Source: Triplophysa rosa
Lineage: Eukaryota > Chordata > Actinopteri > Cypriniformes > Nemacheilidae
DNA length: 64,000 nt
Direction: 5' to 3'
Assembly: GCF_024868665.1 (NCBI RefSeq)
Contig: NC_079913.1
Coordinates: 12,043,824 to 12,107,823, forward strand
Part shown: piece after piece, positions 31,180-42,669 of the stretch
Layout of the letters: every line of letters starts with the position of its first letter
How positions within the stretch are numbered: the stretch's first letter is position 1
Translations under genes and position numbers: made by a program
Notes under the pieces: generated by a model
The model's database searches: none
What the model was told of the DNA's origin: nothing
Seen by the model: only the letters and a program-made list of their open reading frames with translations

Positions 31180-32735
31180 AAGAAAAGCTTACAGCAATGA
31201 CAGAACATGCTGTGAGAGCAAAAGTGGACTGAAATATGCCTGAGGAAAAAATTTAACTGGATCAGAAATAAATGGTTAAAGCTACTGTCACCCAGAATCC
31301 CTCAGGCTTCCTCTAACTACAGAAACATGAAGCAGCACCACAAAACCCTTTACAAACAAATGCATTGACCAGGTCTGAGTCCAGGTCAATAACTTTGTCG
31401 GATGGATCAGATGCATCGATCAACCACCTCTTATCAAGTGAAATGCTTAAGTGAGGGCTGAGAAAGCACTGAACTGACAAACGCCTTCTTATACATGAGA
31501 ACAGCTGTCAAACAGGAGTCACTGTACTGTGACCTCATAACACTAGTGACCATAAGACATAAGCACGCTCTGGAGATATTATCAAGCCATGTTATAGCCA
31601 AGCAAACAATAAAGCTAATATGCCCTATTTTATAAAAAGAAAATACACAAAGGCCCAAGCCAAGGTAACGATGAACAGTTTTTACAACAGAAATTTAAAA
31701 AAGTGCGTTATAGAAATGACACAATCATCTAGTCAGTAAAAAAACTGACACCTTAGCTAATTCACTTTAACTCTTTGCACTACAGCAAGAGGTTTCCCTT
31801 CTCACTCATAACATTGCTACCTTAGCCTAAGTTACTGTTAACCAAAACACAGATGAAAGTTAAAGCCAAAGCCTAAAAGTGTCAAGTGAAACGCTAACAA
31901 GTGATAAAATCTTACCTCAGCATACAAAGTGCAGTTAAAACTCTGTACTAAGTACAAGTGCTTATCAAAACAAGCACATGAGAGCGATTGTTCTTTCTGA
32001 GCAAATAATTTGAATCTGTCATTACCTACAATTTGACGAGCATTGACCCGTAGACTTAACAAGGATAATGGCAAATTTACGCAAGCATTGCCTATGTTAA
32101 AAATAAATATCAGCACGTGATTGCATCACACTTGTTAAAATTTGTTTGAGCAAAATTTTTTGTAAAACAATATCTAAACTACAATGAATTATTATTAAAA
32201 GTTCCAATAGCTTTAATTCACTTTCAACAGCCACATAACATCTTGTCCATGACCGAGCTCATAATGAGAGAAGTCTAGTGTACATTTTCCCAGCTCTGAC
32301 AGTTTCTATACTGCTCTCCTGTTGATTCATTATAACTACAGATTCTACTATTAAAATGTTTAAATATGGTTTAGCATACTGTGTGTTAGCCTACGTGATA
32401 AATGCGACAGAAGTGATAAGTGCTTTGTGAACGGGACACTGAAATCATTTCAGAGATGCTCCACAAACACTCTGCTCTTCTTCACAGTAACTCAAACACG
32501 TTTCCTCATGACAGTCTGATGATTGATCTTCTGTTCAGCAGCTTTTATCTCATCATCTCCACAAACACTCTGGATTTCCCTGGATGAAACTACACTTAGA
32601 AACAAAGCAGCCAGACAGGTTGAAAACATACAATCTCTTGCTTTACAGCGACTGAGTTTTTGTGTTTCCGTTGACTTATTCACACTGACATCCAGATGAA
32701 ATTTGCTCAGGATTTGATGGGATGACGATTTTAGT
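31180..32735. other. AT-rich non-coding sequence
   Basis: Nothing recognised on either strand. Confidence 0.45.
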
Positions 32736-32907
32736 CCTGCTGAGTGTCATATGAGGGAATTCATGGAGCTGATGAGATTTCATTCAAGGAAAGTTTCCAT
32801 CACCACACACACACACACACACCTGCTGAGTGTCATATGAGGGAATTCATGGAGCTGATGAGATTTCATTCAAGGAAAGTTTCCATCACCACACACACAC
32901 ACACACA
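32736..32907. repeat. Perfect 86-bp tandem duplication ending in (CA)n
   Basis: Two adjacent copies start CCTGCTGAGTGTCATATGAG (32736 and 32822). They include AATTCATGGAGCTGATGAG and end in an (AC)n run. They appear identical, which implies a recent duplication, probably mediated by the CA tract. Confidence 0.9.
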
Positions 32908-33330
32908 TGTAGGGTAGGTCGGATCAAAGTTTACCATCTGTGATCGTAAAACACAGTAACCTCTCAGCAGGACTACGACCAGGCACCAACAAGTCTGGCC
33001 AACTGTCCTATTCTCAACACCTTCATCACTGACCAGGACAGATTCGGATACTCTCCCCTAGACTTCAAAGGAGGTTCTTGGGGGAGGACAGGACTGTTCA
33101 CCAAAGTGAGAAAAGCCATGTGGCCCCCAGGGACTGAGAGCCTCAAATTCTTCCAAAAGAATGTCTCTTTCTCTATCCTTAGCCACAAAAGACTGGTTTA
33201 AAGTGTATACACATGAATCTCCACATTGTATGCTTGCCTCTATGTTATTCTCCTTCACCTATAACCTCAAAGGCATATGTGCTTAGTGGTATTCTGTGTA
33301 TATTTACATTCTTGTCCAAACTACAGGTCA
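32908..33330. other. Unassigned sequence
   Basis: Non-AT-biased sequence with no recognised exon. It may be the flank of a decayed LTR element, given the LTR-like motifs downstream. Confidence 0.35.
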
Positions 33331-34096
33331 ATGTAATTGTAACCCCTTCATGTTTCATATCTACGTGTTTCCCTTTTCATGTCTTAGAATATGGTGTATA
33401 GCACAGTAATGTATTTTATACCATACTCATTTTAGTTTATTCTAAGTCTATTCCTGCTCCAAACTCCCAGGCGACCATAAATGCAAATGAGTTAGTGTGC
33501 CGGACAAAGAAACATGTTTTCGAGCCCAAAACTATCTCATCACATTGGATCGCCCACCTTGGAGGGGCGTGACGCCCTTTGTGTTAAAACATCTGAACAC
33601 GCAGGAAAGCTTGCTCTTTTGTGTATGTTCGTTCGCTTGTGTGTGTTTGCACTCGTGCGCGTTCGCTCGCTCGTTATCTTTCAACCTCTCGAGACCTGCC
33701 TCTCCTCAGAGACAGTTTCTAACGACAGTTGCTTCAGCTAAATACAACGGACTCACGGCCCGCTCTGAACACATCAGGACCCTGTGATACGCGCGCCAGC
33801 ACGTGTCCCGAGAAACAAAGAAGCCAATGCAAGTATCTGAACTATTGCTAACCGGTTGCGTATAAGCTTTGCCCCTTTTAAATAAGGAGATTTGTCCTTG
33901 ATGGTTCGTGCAGATGTGAATAGCTGATTTAATACTGCCTTTTTCTTTGCTTTATCTATTGCTTTCATTCTTTACTGCTTTTACGTTTGTTAATGTTTGG
34001 TTTGTGTTAGCTAGTTGGTTTTAGTTCCCCCGTAGTGTAGATAAATAAACCGCATGTGTATCCACGCTCGAATTGTTTCTGAGTTTATTTATCACA
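33331..34096 (+). repeat. Possible solo LTR (weak)
   Basis: The segment starts near TGTAATTGTAACCCCTTCA and ends near GTTTATTTATCACA. ATAAATAAACCGCATGTG (34042-34059) is a polyadenylation-like motif near the end, and CCCTTTTAAATAAGGAG (33876-33892) is TATA-like. No target duplication or second copy was seen. Confidence 0.3.
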
Positions 34097-35391
34097 TATC
34101 AACGTCACTTAAACTGCTTGATTTCGTTAAGATTTCTGAAGTGGTACTGTACTACAGTAAGAATATTGTTTTTCCAGGCCAGGGGAGTAATATTTCTTAG
34201 AGTTGATATATGATCTGCTGATCACTCGGTGGACGAGTGTATTTAGTTTGTCGCTGTTATTAGCTCTGCTGCATCAGGTAAAGTGTATAAAATAATTAAT
34301 GGTTAATCACCATTAATTATTTGTAGGTTACTGTGTTTAAACTCATAGTTTCCCCGAAATACACTACACACACACACACAGGCAACACTGTTAGTAAAGG
34401 AGTAAACTTTGGAAAGATCACATTGTCCCTGGTTTATTATGACTCTGTCTGGTCCCTCAGTCTCTCTGAAAGTTATGCTTGTGTAATGTTCAGGTCCTTG
34501 CAAAGTCATGCCACCTTACTTACTAATGATTATAATAAAGCTTTGTCAAAGTTCTTATTAGAGCCGTTGAAATACAGAGTTATGACACTCGTTCTCGCTG
34601 TCGTGTGATCACATGGTTCATGGAGCGCTCAATAGTTCCAAATAATTTCGTGCTGTCAACCTATTTTAATGGATTTTAGCAGGACAGACAACAGCAACGA
34701 GATTTGCACAAATTTTGCTAAATATATTAAAACACATGTGTACACTGATTCCTACATGTATAGCAGCATTTTGTCTGGGGAGTAATATGAATATAAGATC
34801 TATGAATGTAATCTACCTAATCTAATAATGTCCACCACTGTTTCCGTCCATTTATGAGCAAAACTAAAGTTTAGTTTCATAAAACTCACAGAGAGAGACA
34901 TTTCAAACCTAGTTGAGTCATAAATTGTTTTGACCGAGTATTTTTTTCTCATTCCCTTCACAGATTAATTATGATTTTCTCCTCTGGTTGTCAAGGAAAC
35001 AGCAGGTTTATGCTTTTAACGCTGTTGATAGTGCGTTATTAAATCTAAGCGGTTGCTATTAATAGTATGGCACTGTAATTATAAATTTTTGCTTGTTGCA
35101 TGTGCTTTACCAGACTGCAGGGTCAATGTATCATAGTACAAAGAATTGGGATGTTTTTTTTTAGCACACAATACTGTAAATAGATTGTGAGCATTAAGTA
35201 AATACATGTTTTCAACCTCACATATAACGCAATATTAATCAGGTCAAACGTCTATAGTGAATATTACAATCTATTAAATCTGTTAAAACGAACACAAAAA
35301 AATGCTTTAACGGCTAAACAGACAAACTGCTTTACAGAGCACGTTTCGTAAAAACATAATTTTCTTCAGCAAAGAAGCAAAAATATAACAT
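34097..35391. other. AT-rich non-coding sequence
   Basis: Contains a short CA run (34367-34380). Nothing else was recognised. Confidence 0.45.
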
Positions 35392-36017
35392 CAGGCAATG
35401 TTCACATTTAACTTCTTTTTAGAAAAAGTTAACAATGGCACTTTTTTAGTAAAAAAAAAAGCATGCAGCGTTGTGGTTACAAATAGCAGCCGGCAATGTT
35501 CAGAAGCAGCATTTGCGCATGAAGGCAGCTCAAAGAAACAGATTATACAGGCTTCATGGGCAGCATAACGGAATTCTATTTGAATTATAAACAGAGAGCG
35601 TCTTTGCAACAACCAATCACATATTTAAAAACTACAATATTAATTTTTCACTAGGAATGCAATCAAAAGTTATTGAAAGTGAAAATTATACTTTAATTTA
35701 TACAAAAAACTATGCTCCAAACGGTATTTCGGCCGGCGTTTGATCCTATTCGACCAATCACCCTCCTCGCATGTTGTTATGGAAACGACAGGTTACTCGC
35801 TTGTCATTGCTGTGAAAAAGGTGCTTGACAGAGGCGTTTCTTTTCAGAAAAGTAACTTTTTTCAACTTCAAAAGATGTTCTGAGCTGCAGAAAAAGACGC
35901 CGGTGCTGGCCGTTTAAAAAGTGCTCAGGACTTTTTTGAAAACACGGTTTACTCCATAGGATTATAATGTAAAACAGACGCTAGCAGCTTCAAAAAAGAA
36001 GTCAAATGTGAACGTAG
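35392..36017. mobile_element. TIR element, non-autonomous (about 625 bp)
   Basis: Inverted ends are AATGTTCACATTTAACTTCT at the left and AAAAAGAAGTCAAATGTGAA + CGT at the right. The interior holds GGCCGGCGTTTGATCCTATT and CCATAGGATTATAATGTAAA blocks and no transposase. Superfamily unknown. Confidence 0.65.
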
Positions 36018-37259
36018 CCACTTAGCCTTAGCCACCGTAGTGCTTTGAAAAGGTGGAAGGGGGAGTGAGCCGCGATGCAGCTAAATTTCATCGCTGGACC
36101 TTTAAGAATCTGTTGCACTACAATTCTCTGAGAAATAAGAACGGATGCAGTAAAATGCAATTTCTTGCATAAGTTTCACAAGTGCAACATGGCAAGAACA
36201 TTTTGCATCCACAGACAAAAAGCACCAACATAATATGTGCGATCTTAATGTGCCGCATCAAGTCAGAGCACAAAGGTCTTATTTAAATGCGTTTCTGTAA
36301 AGTCCCCTACTCTCTGCTGACCTTCATTATTCTTCAAATGTCACAGAAAATCTAGTAAAACAAAATCAACGGCTTTCCACCCACCAGAGCATGTCTACAA
36401 TAAAACCCTGATATTTCTTCCTTCAAAGATTGACTTACAAACACCAGTAGAGTGGCCAAGACACCCACTAGCCTGTCACCATGGTGTTCAGTGAATAAGG
36501 TTTATAACATGGTTTACTCCCGAGAACAATGATTTTATAATGAAAAGCAAGAAACCTTTCCATCCAAATGGAAAGCTTTGTTTAAATCTGTGAGCAACAA
36601 TGAACCTCTGGTTTTTGTAGGCTATATACATTCATTTCCTGTAAATATGAGGATAAAAAATGTATGTTATCCTCATATTTACACACCAGAGATAAAACTG
36701 TTATAGGGTGGTCAATCAATATGGATACTCCCTCTGGGGTTGATGCAAGGGCAGATTTCAAATAAAGGAAGCAAAACAATGTGGTTGGCAATGCCTGAGG
36801 CAAACCTGTTATCAGCTGTGTCGCTAAGAAAATGCTTTTTGATATTTTTCAACTCTGGCACCAAAACCGAGAAGCAAATAAGTTAAACTAAGATGATAAA
36901 AGGGTTACTTGCACATTTGCACTTCAGACAGTGTGTGGGACTTTCACACTTCTCCAGTACATGCAACTAAATGCAGCTTTCCTGTGTCAAATAGATCACG
37001 GCCTGATTCAGAAAACCCCGCACAAACCTGTTGCACCTGGAAGGCAACATTTTAGCTGTTCTTTAATACATAAGGACCACAAATATTAATCTATATGCAA
37101 TTCAGTTCAATAAAAATTCAAAGACAGCTGCTAATCTCCACTTCTGTTTGTCTTAGGTGGTCTGGCATTGTTCAGTTACTGGGTCTTAGAGGGTTTGGAC
37201 TTGACTGTAATTTGCTCCCAGCAACCAGCAAAAGAACCTGGCTTTTGTGCAATTGAAAA
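36018..37259. other. Non-coding sequence
   Basis: Nothing recognised except a small inverted pair, TGTAAATATGAGGATAA / TTATCCTCATATTTACA, at 36640-36683. Confidence 0.45.
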
Positions 37260-37302
37260 CGGTTACGTTGTAACCTCGGTTCCCTGATGGAGGGAACGAG
37301 AC

Positions 37303-37478
37303 GTTGTGTCGAACCGACAGATGGGGTTCGTCCTTGAGAACCAATCGCTTCCGACTTCTCTAGAAAAGGCCAATGAAAATTGGCGAATGAAATTTGCATG
37401 CCGGACTCCGCCCCGGGGACTCCGCCCCCGGATATACGGGTATAAAAGGGAGACGGCATGCCTCATTCATTCACCTTA
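37303..37478 (+). repeat. DIRS inverted terminal repeat, left
   Basis: Inverse of the right ITR. It shares GACAGATGGGGTTCGTCCTT, CCAATGAAAATTGGCGAATG and GTATAAAAGGGAGACGGCAT. It differs by about 15 extra bases where ACTCCGCCCC is duplicated. The outermost 42 bp (37261-37302) are unique to this end and recur inverted in the ICR. Confidence 0.92.
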
Positions 37479-37546
37479 GTTCTGAGGAGCCTGAGACCTC
37501 TCACGACTGCTGCAGTGGACAGCACGTGTTGTGGCAAGGACACAAA

Positions 37547-37645
37547 GTCTCGTTCCCTCCATCAGGGAACCGAGGTTACAACGTAACCGAGACGTTCCCT
37601 TTCTGTCGGTCTCTCGACGTTGTGTCGAACCGACAGATGGGGTTC
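37547..37645. repeat. DIRS internal complementary region (ICR)
   Basis: 37547-37588 is the exact reverse complement of the left end (37261-37302, 42 bp). 37594-37645 is the exact reverse complement of the right end (41192-41243, 52 bp). Five bases (GAGAC) join the two. This joined-ends copy templates completion of the termini and circularisation in DIRS replication. Confidence 0.95.
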
Positions 37646-38276
37646 CAATGGAAAACGCCATAACACGGTGCCCTGTCACAATCTCAACGAAGCGACGGTG
37701 ACAGGCCTGGGCGTGTCAGCCGTGAACGCTACCGCGAAATTGTAACCTACCAGTGGGTAGGTAGGGGGTCCCAGAGCTTTTTTGAAAGATGGGAAGGCCC
37801 CTACCTTCGGCCTCACAGGCGGCGGCCTTGTTTCTCTAACAGCGAGAAGCCGCCCGGAATCGTAAGGCACTGGGTAAGCGCTACTTCCTCAAGTGGGGGA
37901 TGCGCTACAGAGACCACTTCCTACCGCAGGGAGGAGAATAGTGGAGATACCAACATGGTCTCACCGATAGGGAAGAACTCATGGGAAGAAAGTGCGGACT
38001 GAAGGAGTTAACCGCGAGGTGGAGGTCCACCTAAGGAGGTCATGGGTTACCAAGGTGGGAACCAGCATGAGGATACATCAGACGGAACCGCCCTGCTGGG
38101 GGGTTGCAACGTCTGGTAGCACTAGGTCCGGTTAGAGCTATGTTGCGCATAACTCAGGTGATACCCGGCCTAAGGGGCGGGGCAGGGCTGCTCTGCCCAG
38201 CCCGCCCACAGGAGGTGCTTACTAGTGATGGATGGAGTGCCTGTTCTTCACCCAGTGGGGGAAGAAGGGAGGCTAG
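37646..38276. other. DIRS 3' region between recombinase and ICR
   Basis: GC-rich internal DIRS sequence with no intact frame. Confidence 0.6.
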
Positions 38277-38915
38277 TTAGTACGCTGACCCCCTTAGGAG
38301 AAAAGGGGGGGAAGGTACTGTCACAGGCGTACACCCTACCGGTCGCCGGTCTTGCCTGATGCCCGCAAGACTCGAGCTGACTGGTTTTACGCGGAGGCTG
38401 TAGGACCTCGCGAAGGTGATGGGTGTAGCCCAACCTGCAGCTCTGCAAATGTCTGCCAGAGAGGCGCCTCGAGCCAGTGCCCACAAGGAGGCTGTACTCC
38501 GTGTGGAGAGAGCTCTCACCCAGTGGGCGTAGGCGATCTTAGGACAGGTACGCCATCGACGACGCCCATGATCCAGTGCGTCAATCTCTGTTTGAGACAG
38601 CCCTCCCTGCTGATCTCCAAAACAGACAAAGAGCTGCTCAGAGCTACTGTGGCTCTGCGTGAGGTCCAAGCAGAGGCGCAATGCGCGTACTGGACACAAC
38701 ACGGATGAGGTTGGGTCTTCCTCCCCGGTGGGGAGTGCCTGTAAGTTCACCACCTGGTGTCTCGGGGGAGTGGTGGGAACTTTGGGCACGTAGCCGGGCC
38801 GGGGTCTCAGGATAGCGTGAGAATAACCGGGCCCAAGTTCTAGGCAATCTGTGGACACGAAGAATGCTTGTAGGTCCGCTACCCTCTTAAGCGTCCTCCC
38901 GAGAGCCGTCTTCAT
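38277..38915 (-). pseudogene. DIRS tyrosine recombinase (partial)
   Basis: The minus frame reads KRVADLQAFFVS, LRPRPGYVPKV, VLCPVRALRLCLD, QLFVCFGDQQGG and WVRALSTRSTASLWALARGA then SLADICRAAGWATPITFARS. This is the DIRS recombinase domain. The H-x-x-R region is changed (VRALSTRSTASLWAL, where VRAHSTRG is usual, so His has become Leu). The Tyr lies in the FARSYSLRV segment. This change in a catalytic position and the missing N-terminal half make the enzyme inactive. It would have joined circular DNA to the target in the nucleus. Confidence 0.88.
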
Positions 38916-39807
38916 CGTGAAGTGAGAAAGAGCGGCATCTCCGAGGGGCTCCAGGACCGCATCAAGGTCGTAAGAGGGTACGGAGCACGGGTGATGTCCT
39001 TCCCGCGCCCCTAGGAACCAAATGATCAGGATGTGCTGTCCTAGAGACTACCAGCAACTGGGTCGTGATGAGCGGCAACAGCGGCTACATACACGTTCAA
39101 TGTGGAAGGGGAGAGATTATTCTCGAGTCTCTGGAAGGACCGCATCCACTTGATCAAGCAACTCAGAGGGTCTTCTCTCGAGAAGAGCACCAGGATGAGA
39201 AGAGGCACCACTAGGCGTATCGTCACCTAGTGGCCAGGGCCCTAGCCTGAGTAGTGGTCTAAACCGCCGCAGGGGTTAGGCCACTCAGGATATCCTCACT
39301 CCGTACAGGGGCCAGACATGGAGGTTCCAAAGGTCTAGCCCGTGATGCCATAACGTGCCCTTCCCCTGGGAAAGCAGGTCCTTCGTCAGGGGAATCAGCC
39401 AGGGGGGAGCTGTCGTCAAGAGAATTAGCTCCGAGAACCAAGTCCGGTTGGGCCAGTATGGCGCAACTAGTACACTTGATGCTCCTCTTCCCTGACCTTG
39501 CACAGGGTCTGTGCAGTGAGGCTCACTGGGGGAAGACGTACTTCCGCTTGTCCCACGGCCAGCTGTGCGCTAGAGCCTCCGTGCCGAGGCAGGGAGTACC
39601 TTAGCGGCAATGGGTGGTGTCCAGGGAGGCGAAGGGGTCTACCTGAGCCCTCCCTGACTGTCCCAAATGAGCTGGCTACGCGGGGGTGGAGTCGCCACTC
39701 TCCGCGAGGCGTAACTGAAGAGAGAGCACATCGGCTGTCTGGTTCAGGTCACCTGGGATATGTGTGGCCCTGCGGACTCCACAGGAGGAGGCGTCGGGCG
39801 AGTCGTG
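38916..39807 (-). other. Degenerate DIRS interior between RNase H and recombinase
   Basis: GC-rich sequence with short minus-strand frames, for example SLQRLENNLSPSTLNVYVAA (written here in part) near 39041-39226. That piece matches the N-terminal, SAM-like part of DIRS recombinases (NLSPSTLxVYVAAIAA). It shows the recombinase once extended through here. Confidence 0.6.
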
Positions 39808-40437
39808 TTAGCTGCCATAAGCGAACGCCACCCTGGCGGTTAAAACGCTACAGCAGTTGTGCAGTCCGACCGGACCAGCACGTGCTCGTTCTGCACAAGA
39901 GGTTGTAACCCCTTCAGTACGGGTAGCACATCCAACAACTCTAGGCAATTGAATGCCTGCGCAGGCAGGGGGCCCGTCCATCGCCCTGACACTGCGTGCC
40001 CGTTGCACACGGCACCCCAACCCTGCAGGGAGGCGTCTGCCTGACGCGTCTTGCCTGCCCGAGAGGGACCCCCGTCCGTATAAAAGGTCATTGAAGACCA
40101 AGGGGTTAGGGTGCGTCGGCAGAAAAGCGTAATCACCATCCGCCTGCTGCCGGTGTGCCACGCTCTCCAGAGAACTCGACTCTGTAGCCAGTGTTGGAGC
40201 GGTCTCATGTGCATCAACCTGAGGGGTATCACCACCGTCGAGGATGCCATGTACCCAGGAGCCTCCTCCCGCTGACTGCTTGAAAAATTCCAGGCAGTAC
40301 AACACTGACTGAGCGCAATCGCGCTGTAATGGAGACAGAGTTGAGTTCCATACCAAAAAAGAGTATGCTCTGCACAGAGGAGAGCTTGCTCCCTTTCGGT
40401 TGACCTGTGGTCCCAATCGATCTAGGTGCCGGAGCAC
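39808..40437 (-). pseudogene. DIRS RNase H region, frameshifted
   Basis: Two overlapping minus frames carry it. One (about 39840-40250) reads IPLRLMHMRPLQHWLQSR, then TRQADASLQGWGAVCNGHAV, LPAQAFNCLELLDVLPVLKG and NEHVLVRSDCTTAVAF. These match DIRS RNase H (TDASLxGWGAV, NxLELLAV, VLVRTDNT). The Asp and Glu of the active site are present in DASL and CLEL; the SDCTT form of the last Asp motif is unusual. A frame change splits it from the RT. Confidence 0.82.
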
Positions 40438-40464
40438 TAGGTCCCTGTGTGTACATAACAGATC

Positions 40465-41000
40465 TCACGAGAGTGTCAAATGAGCCAGTCGTCGAGATAG
40501 TTTAGTACCCGCACACCTCTCTCCCTGAGGGGAGTGAGGGCGGCTTCCACGATCTTCGTGAAGACTCGTGGGGACAGGGACAGACCGAAGGGGAGGACTC
40601 TGTACTAATATACCTGACCCTCGAAAGCGAACCGTAGGAACGGGCGATGACGAGGGAGAAGAGACATGAGAGTAAGCATCCTTCAGGTCGATTGCCATGA
40701 ATCCATCTTGACATCTGACAGATGCCAGGATGCGCTTCTGCGTAAGCATCCTGAACGGCAGCTTGAGTAGGTGCCTGTTCAGGGTACGCAGATCTAGCGA
40801 CCCCCGCTCTTTTGGGGACGATGAAGTACGGGCTGTAAAACCCGTTGAACATCTCGGCTAGAGGGACGAGCACGATCGCTTCCTCACCAGAGGGGTGGAG
40901 AAATTTGCTCTTTAGAGAAAAAACTCGAACACTTCTGGAACCGCCGAGACGCCCAGGGTAAGTCGCTGCAGGAAGGGACAGTCCGCTGCACCACGTCGTA
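40465..41000 (-). pseudogene. DIRS reverse transcriptase, broken
   Basis: The minus frames read FNGFYSPYFIVPKRAGV (fingers) and, in another frame, QDGFMAIDLKDAYSHVS, which contains the first catalytic Asp (DLKDAY). Downstream pieces of FLRFAF-, LPFGL- and LDDW-type segments are scattered over frames by small insertions and deletions. RT activity is lost. Confidence 0.82.
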
Positions 41001-41061
41001 GAGCCGGCAGTCTTGTAGCGAAGTCTGTTGATCACGAGCGAAGGCTCCGAAGAACAAAAGG

Positions 41062-41243
41062 TGAATGAATGAGGCATGCCGTCTCCCTTTTATACCCGGA
41101 TATCCGGGGGCGGAGTCCGGCATGCAAATTTCATTCGCCAATTTTCATTGGCCTTTTCTAGAGAAGTCGGAAGCGATTGGTTCTCAAGGACGAACCCCAT
41201 CTGTCGGTTCGACACAACGTCGAGAGACCGACAGAAAGGGAAC
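41062..41243 (-). repeat. DIRS inverted terminal repeat, right, with TATA box
   Basis: On the minus strand it runs into the element through GTATAAAAGGGAGACGGCAT, a TATA-box promoter positioned to transcribe the RT region. The last 52 bp (41192-41243) are repeated inverted in the ICR. Confidence 0.92.
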
Positions 41244-41544
41244 TATTTTGACTGCATACCTATAGATGCCCACCAACAAAGCATTTTTAAAAGACTTTTT
41301 GACAGACAGAAATTCTGATCAAGGGTTCACATTTATTAAAGCAAATTTAAACAAAAAGTCATTAACTAAACCGTGATTAAATGCTTTACATGTCAGTCAG
41401 CTCTAGTAGATGCTTCTAGTCTAGCAGTAATACTCATAATGCGTAAACTGAATGGCTTACAAAAAAACCTGTTGCAAAGAGTGTTTAATGGTCCCATATG
41501 GTCATCACATCCTTCAGCTTACTCTCCAGTGTTCAAATAGATTT
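41244..41544. other. AT-rich spacer
   Basis: No gene or element was recognised. Confidence 0.45.
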
Positions 41545-41990
41545 AGGGCCAGATTTACTAAAGGCAAAAATAGCGCAATTACAAAAAAGCACCAATGGGA
41601 GCGAAAATTTATGCAGGTGATTTACTAACAAGGCGCGCATTAAAAAACACAGGTGCAATATCTCATTCCCATAATGAGCAACGCAATCTATAAAGAGCAG
41701 CGCAAATTAGTGCAGGGTTTAAGACACGCTTTTTTGAGCATTAAATAAAGCTGCAAATACCAGTATGACGAGCGCAAACCTTAAATAAATCACATTGCAT
41801 GATTCATTTAAATACTCTACTACCATAAAGTGTGTGTCTGATGAGGAAACGGAAACTCCGCACCGCCATGTTGGTATGCAAAAGAAGGAAGCAAAAATCG
41901 CTTTGGGGTTGGCTTATGCCAAAGCAACAAAAGAACCCAAAGCTTACCTAACCAAAAAACACTTAAAACAGATGTGAACTTTTTCAGATG
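41545..41990. repeat. TIR-type element fragment (GGGCCAGATTTACTAA end)
   Basis: Starts GGGCCAGATTTACTAAAGGC, an end shared by many fish DNA transposon copies with AGCGCAA motifs inside. The opposite end was not found. Confidence 0.45.
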
Positions 41991-42453
41991 AGAAAATGCG
42001 CATTTAGTGTACTTTGTTTTTCTAGAAACAACGGAATGAGTATAGTTTTGTGAACTTAGAGCAGGATGGACTGGAGTGTTGCATATTAGAAGTTAGGTTA
42101 AGTATACAGGAGCTAATCCATATACTAATGCTCCAGCATCTGGCCTGCGCAGCCTCCAGCCCTATTGACTACGAGAGCGATATTTCAAGAGGCTTGGCAA
42201 AATGTGTGTGTTTAATTTCAGTTTCATAAGTCCAACTTGGTGGCAGAGTGATACAAACGTGGAAAGCGGTTCCAGTGGTGATACTGGTGGAATATCAGAT
42301 TCGAGAACCAGAAAGAAACTGCTGTATAGTACAATTAAAAATATATGTATTATATAAACATTAAAACCTCTAATAATTTCAGATTGCAGACTTTGTAAAC
42401 CTGAGCACAGTCTGAAACTCCTGTCAAGATTTCTACTGTAGGTCCTTTTCCAA
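41991..42453. other. Non-coding sequence
   Basis: Nothing recognised. Confidence 0.4.
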
Positions 42454-42669
42454 CCCGGTCTCATGAATTGCGTATAAACAACACGCTGTTGCATTATCGT
42501 GAAATACGTACGCCAAAGTTAGATTTTGCGTGCATATGATACGCCAATGTTTGCGTGCACCTCGCTGGAGAGCAGCCATTTTGAAACGTACATGAAGAGG
42601 AAACACTGAAATAATTAAAATAATACTGTTAGGTTTAGGGTTGGGTAGAGGTTATAATATGCACGCACG

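Larger units (their letters stand above)
37260..41243 (-). mobile_element. DIRS-type tyrosine-recombinase retrotransposon, degenerate
   Basis: The termini are inverted copies of a 160-175 bp repeat (left 37303-37478, right about 41062-41226). An internal complementary region at 37547-37645 matches both outer ends. In minus orientation the order is right ITR, reverse transcriptase, RNase H, tyrosine recombinase, ICR, left ITR, exactly the DIRS layout. The coding part is broken by stops and frame changes and is shorter than full DIRS elements. DIRS elements integrate through a circular intermediate made with the ICR; the recombinase replaces an integrase. Confidence 0.93.

Noticed and set aside
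32973..33258. Overlapping minus-strand frames of 66-71 codons as an exon
   Set aside because: No splice context or recognised motif; two frames are open at once.
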